Source: Dehalococcoidia bacterium (GTDB lineage Bacteria; Chloroflexota; Dehalococcoidia; UBA3495). From it: a DNA stretch of 6,209 nt. The position numbers were made by a program, and so were the translations under genes. The stretch lies in NCBI GenBank assembly GCA_028822675.1, contig JAPKDE010000154.1:1-6209 (forward strand), given 5' to 3'. This document shows positions 5,919 to 6,209 of this stretch, piece by piece; within the stretch, counting starts at the first letter, position 1; each line of letters opens with the position of its first letter. The notes under the pieces are model-generated. The model was not told the origin of the DNA, did no database searches, and saw only the letters and a program-made list of their open reading frames with translations.

Positions 5919-6209
5919 ATGGCTGAACTCAAGGGCGCTGAGAAGCAACGCTACGTCGCCGACCTGTTCACCCGTATCTCTGGTCGCTACGACCTGATGA
6001 ACGACCTAATGACACTGGGGATGCACCGTCGCTGGAAACGGCAGACTGCTGCTCTGGCAGCCCAGGGACTTAACGGCCCTGCCATAGACGTTTCCTGCGG
6101 CACCGGTGACCTGGCGCTGGAACTGGCCCGCCTACCTCGGATCAGCCACACTGTTGGACTGGACCTTTTGCCGGGGATGGTCACACAGGGTCACGCCAAG
6201 TCCAAGTCC
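5919..6209 (+). CDS. menG: UbiE/MenG-type demethylmenaquinone methyltransferase (3' end cut by window edge)
   Basis: SAM-dependent C-methyltransferase that performs the last ring methylation of menaquinone (or a ubiquinone step in UbiE). Only 97 of an expected 230-250 residues are visible and the frame is open to the window end. The N-terminal YVADLFTRISGRYDLMNDLM is the family's signature start (V-x2-F-x2-I-x3-YD-x2-N), followed by TLGMHRRWKR. SAM motif I is AIDVSCGTGDLALELA at 55-70, with the G-x-G core at Gly61 and Gly63, and Asp82 in VGLDLLPGM is the ribose-binding acidic residue. It starts four bases after the ubiX stop, with no close ribosome binding site, so it is probably translated by coupling. 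Its place after ubiD-ubiA-ubiX completes the late quinone pathway: prenylation, decarboxylation, methylation. Confidence 0.92.
   Translation, partial: MAELKGAEKQRYVADLFTRISGRYDLMNDLMTLGMHRRWKRQTAALAAQGLNGPAIDVSCGTGDLALELARLPRISHTVGLDLLPGMVTQGHAKSKS

Overview
The window is bacterial chromosomal DNA of moderate GC content. It holds five recognisable metabolic or transport genes plus one small zinc-ribbon gene, all on the plus strand. Two loci are present. The left one (2-1863) is the end of a molybdate ABC transporter operon: the membrane permease ModB, cut by the left edge, and the ATPase ModC, joined by a 4-base ATGA overlap. The right one (2889-6209) is a quinone-biosynthesis cluster: a UbiD-type decarboxylase, a UbiA-type prenyltransferase, a UbiX-type flavin prenyltransferase and the start of a UbiE/MenG methyltransferase, cut by the right edge.

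Between them is an AT-richer stretch of about 430 bases (1864-2296) with a good sigma70-like promoter near its end. It is followed by a 104-residue protein with two four-cysteine zinc-binding sites, started by GTG behind a near-perfect Shine-Dalgarno sequence, and a strong hairpin terminator at 2645-2675. The 277-base gap before the decarboxylase contains that terminator, a 16-bp interrupted inverted repeat, a plausible promoter, and a possible 18-codon minus-strand reading frame that ends at the same terminator.

The order decarboxylase, prenyltransferase, flavin prenyltransferase is the order of the late futalosine-pathway genes in Streptomyces (SCO4490-SCO4491-SCO4492, also called mqnL, mqnP, mqnM). 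The inferred job of the cluster is therefore to prenylate a dihydroxynaphthoate, decarboxylate it with a prenylated-FMN enzyme whose cofactor is made by the UbiX protein, and methylate the ring to menaquinone. Ubiquinone synthesis uses the same protein families and cannot be excluded from this window alone. Molybdate uptake next door would fit a respiring cell that uses molybdoenzymes, but nothing in the sequence links the two loci.

The taxon is not certain. The tandem zinc-ribbon protein (a zf-trcl-like half and a CxxC-x17-CxxC half) and the futalosine-like cluster suggest Chloroflexota (for example a Dehalococcoidia/SAR202-type organism), recalled from family distribution rather than shown by the sequence. 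I see no mobile element, CRISPR array, tRNA or rRNA. The most unusual points are a His in place of the first aspartate of the prenyltransferase's first metal-binding motif, and the structured gap in front of the decarboxylase. I found no convincing undescribed multi-gene system.
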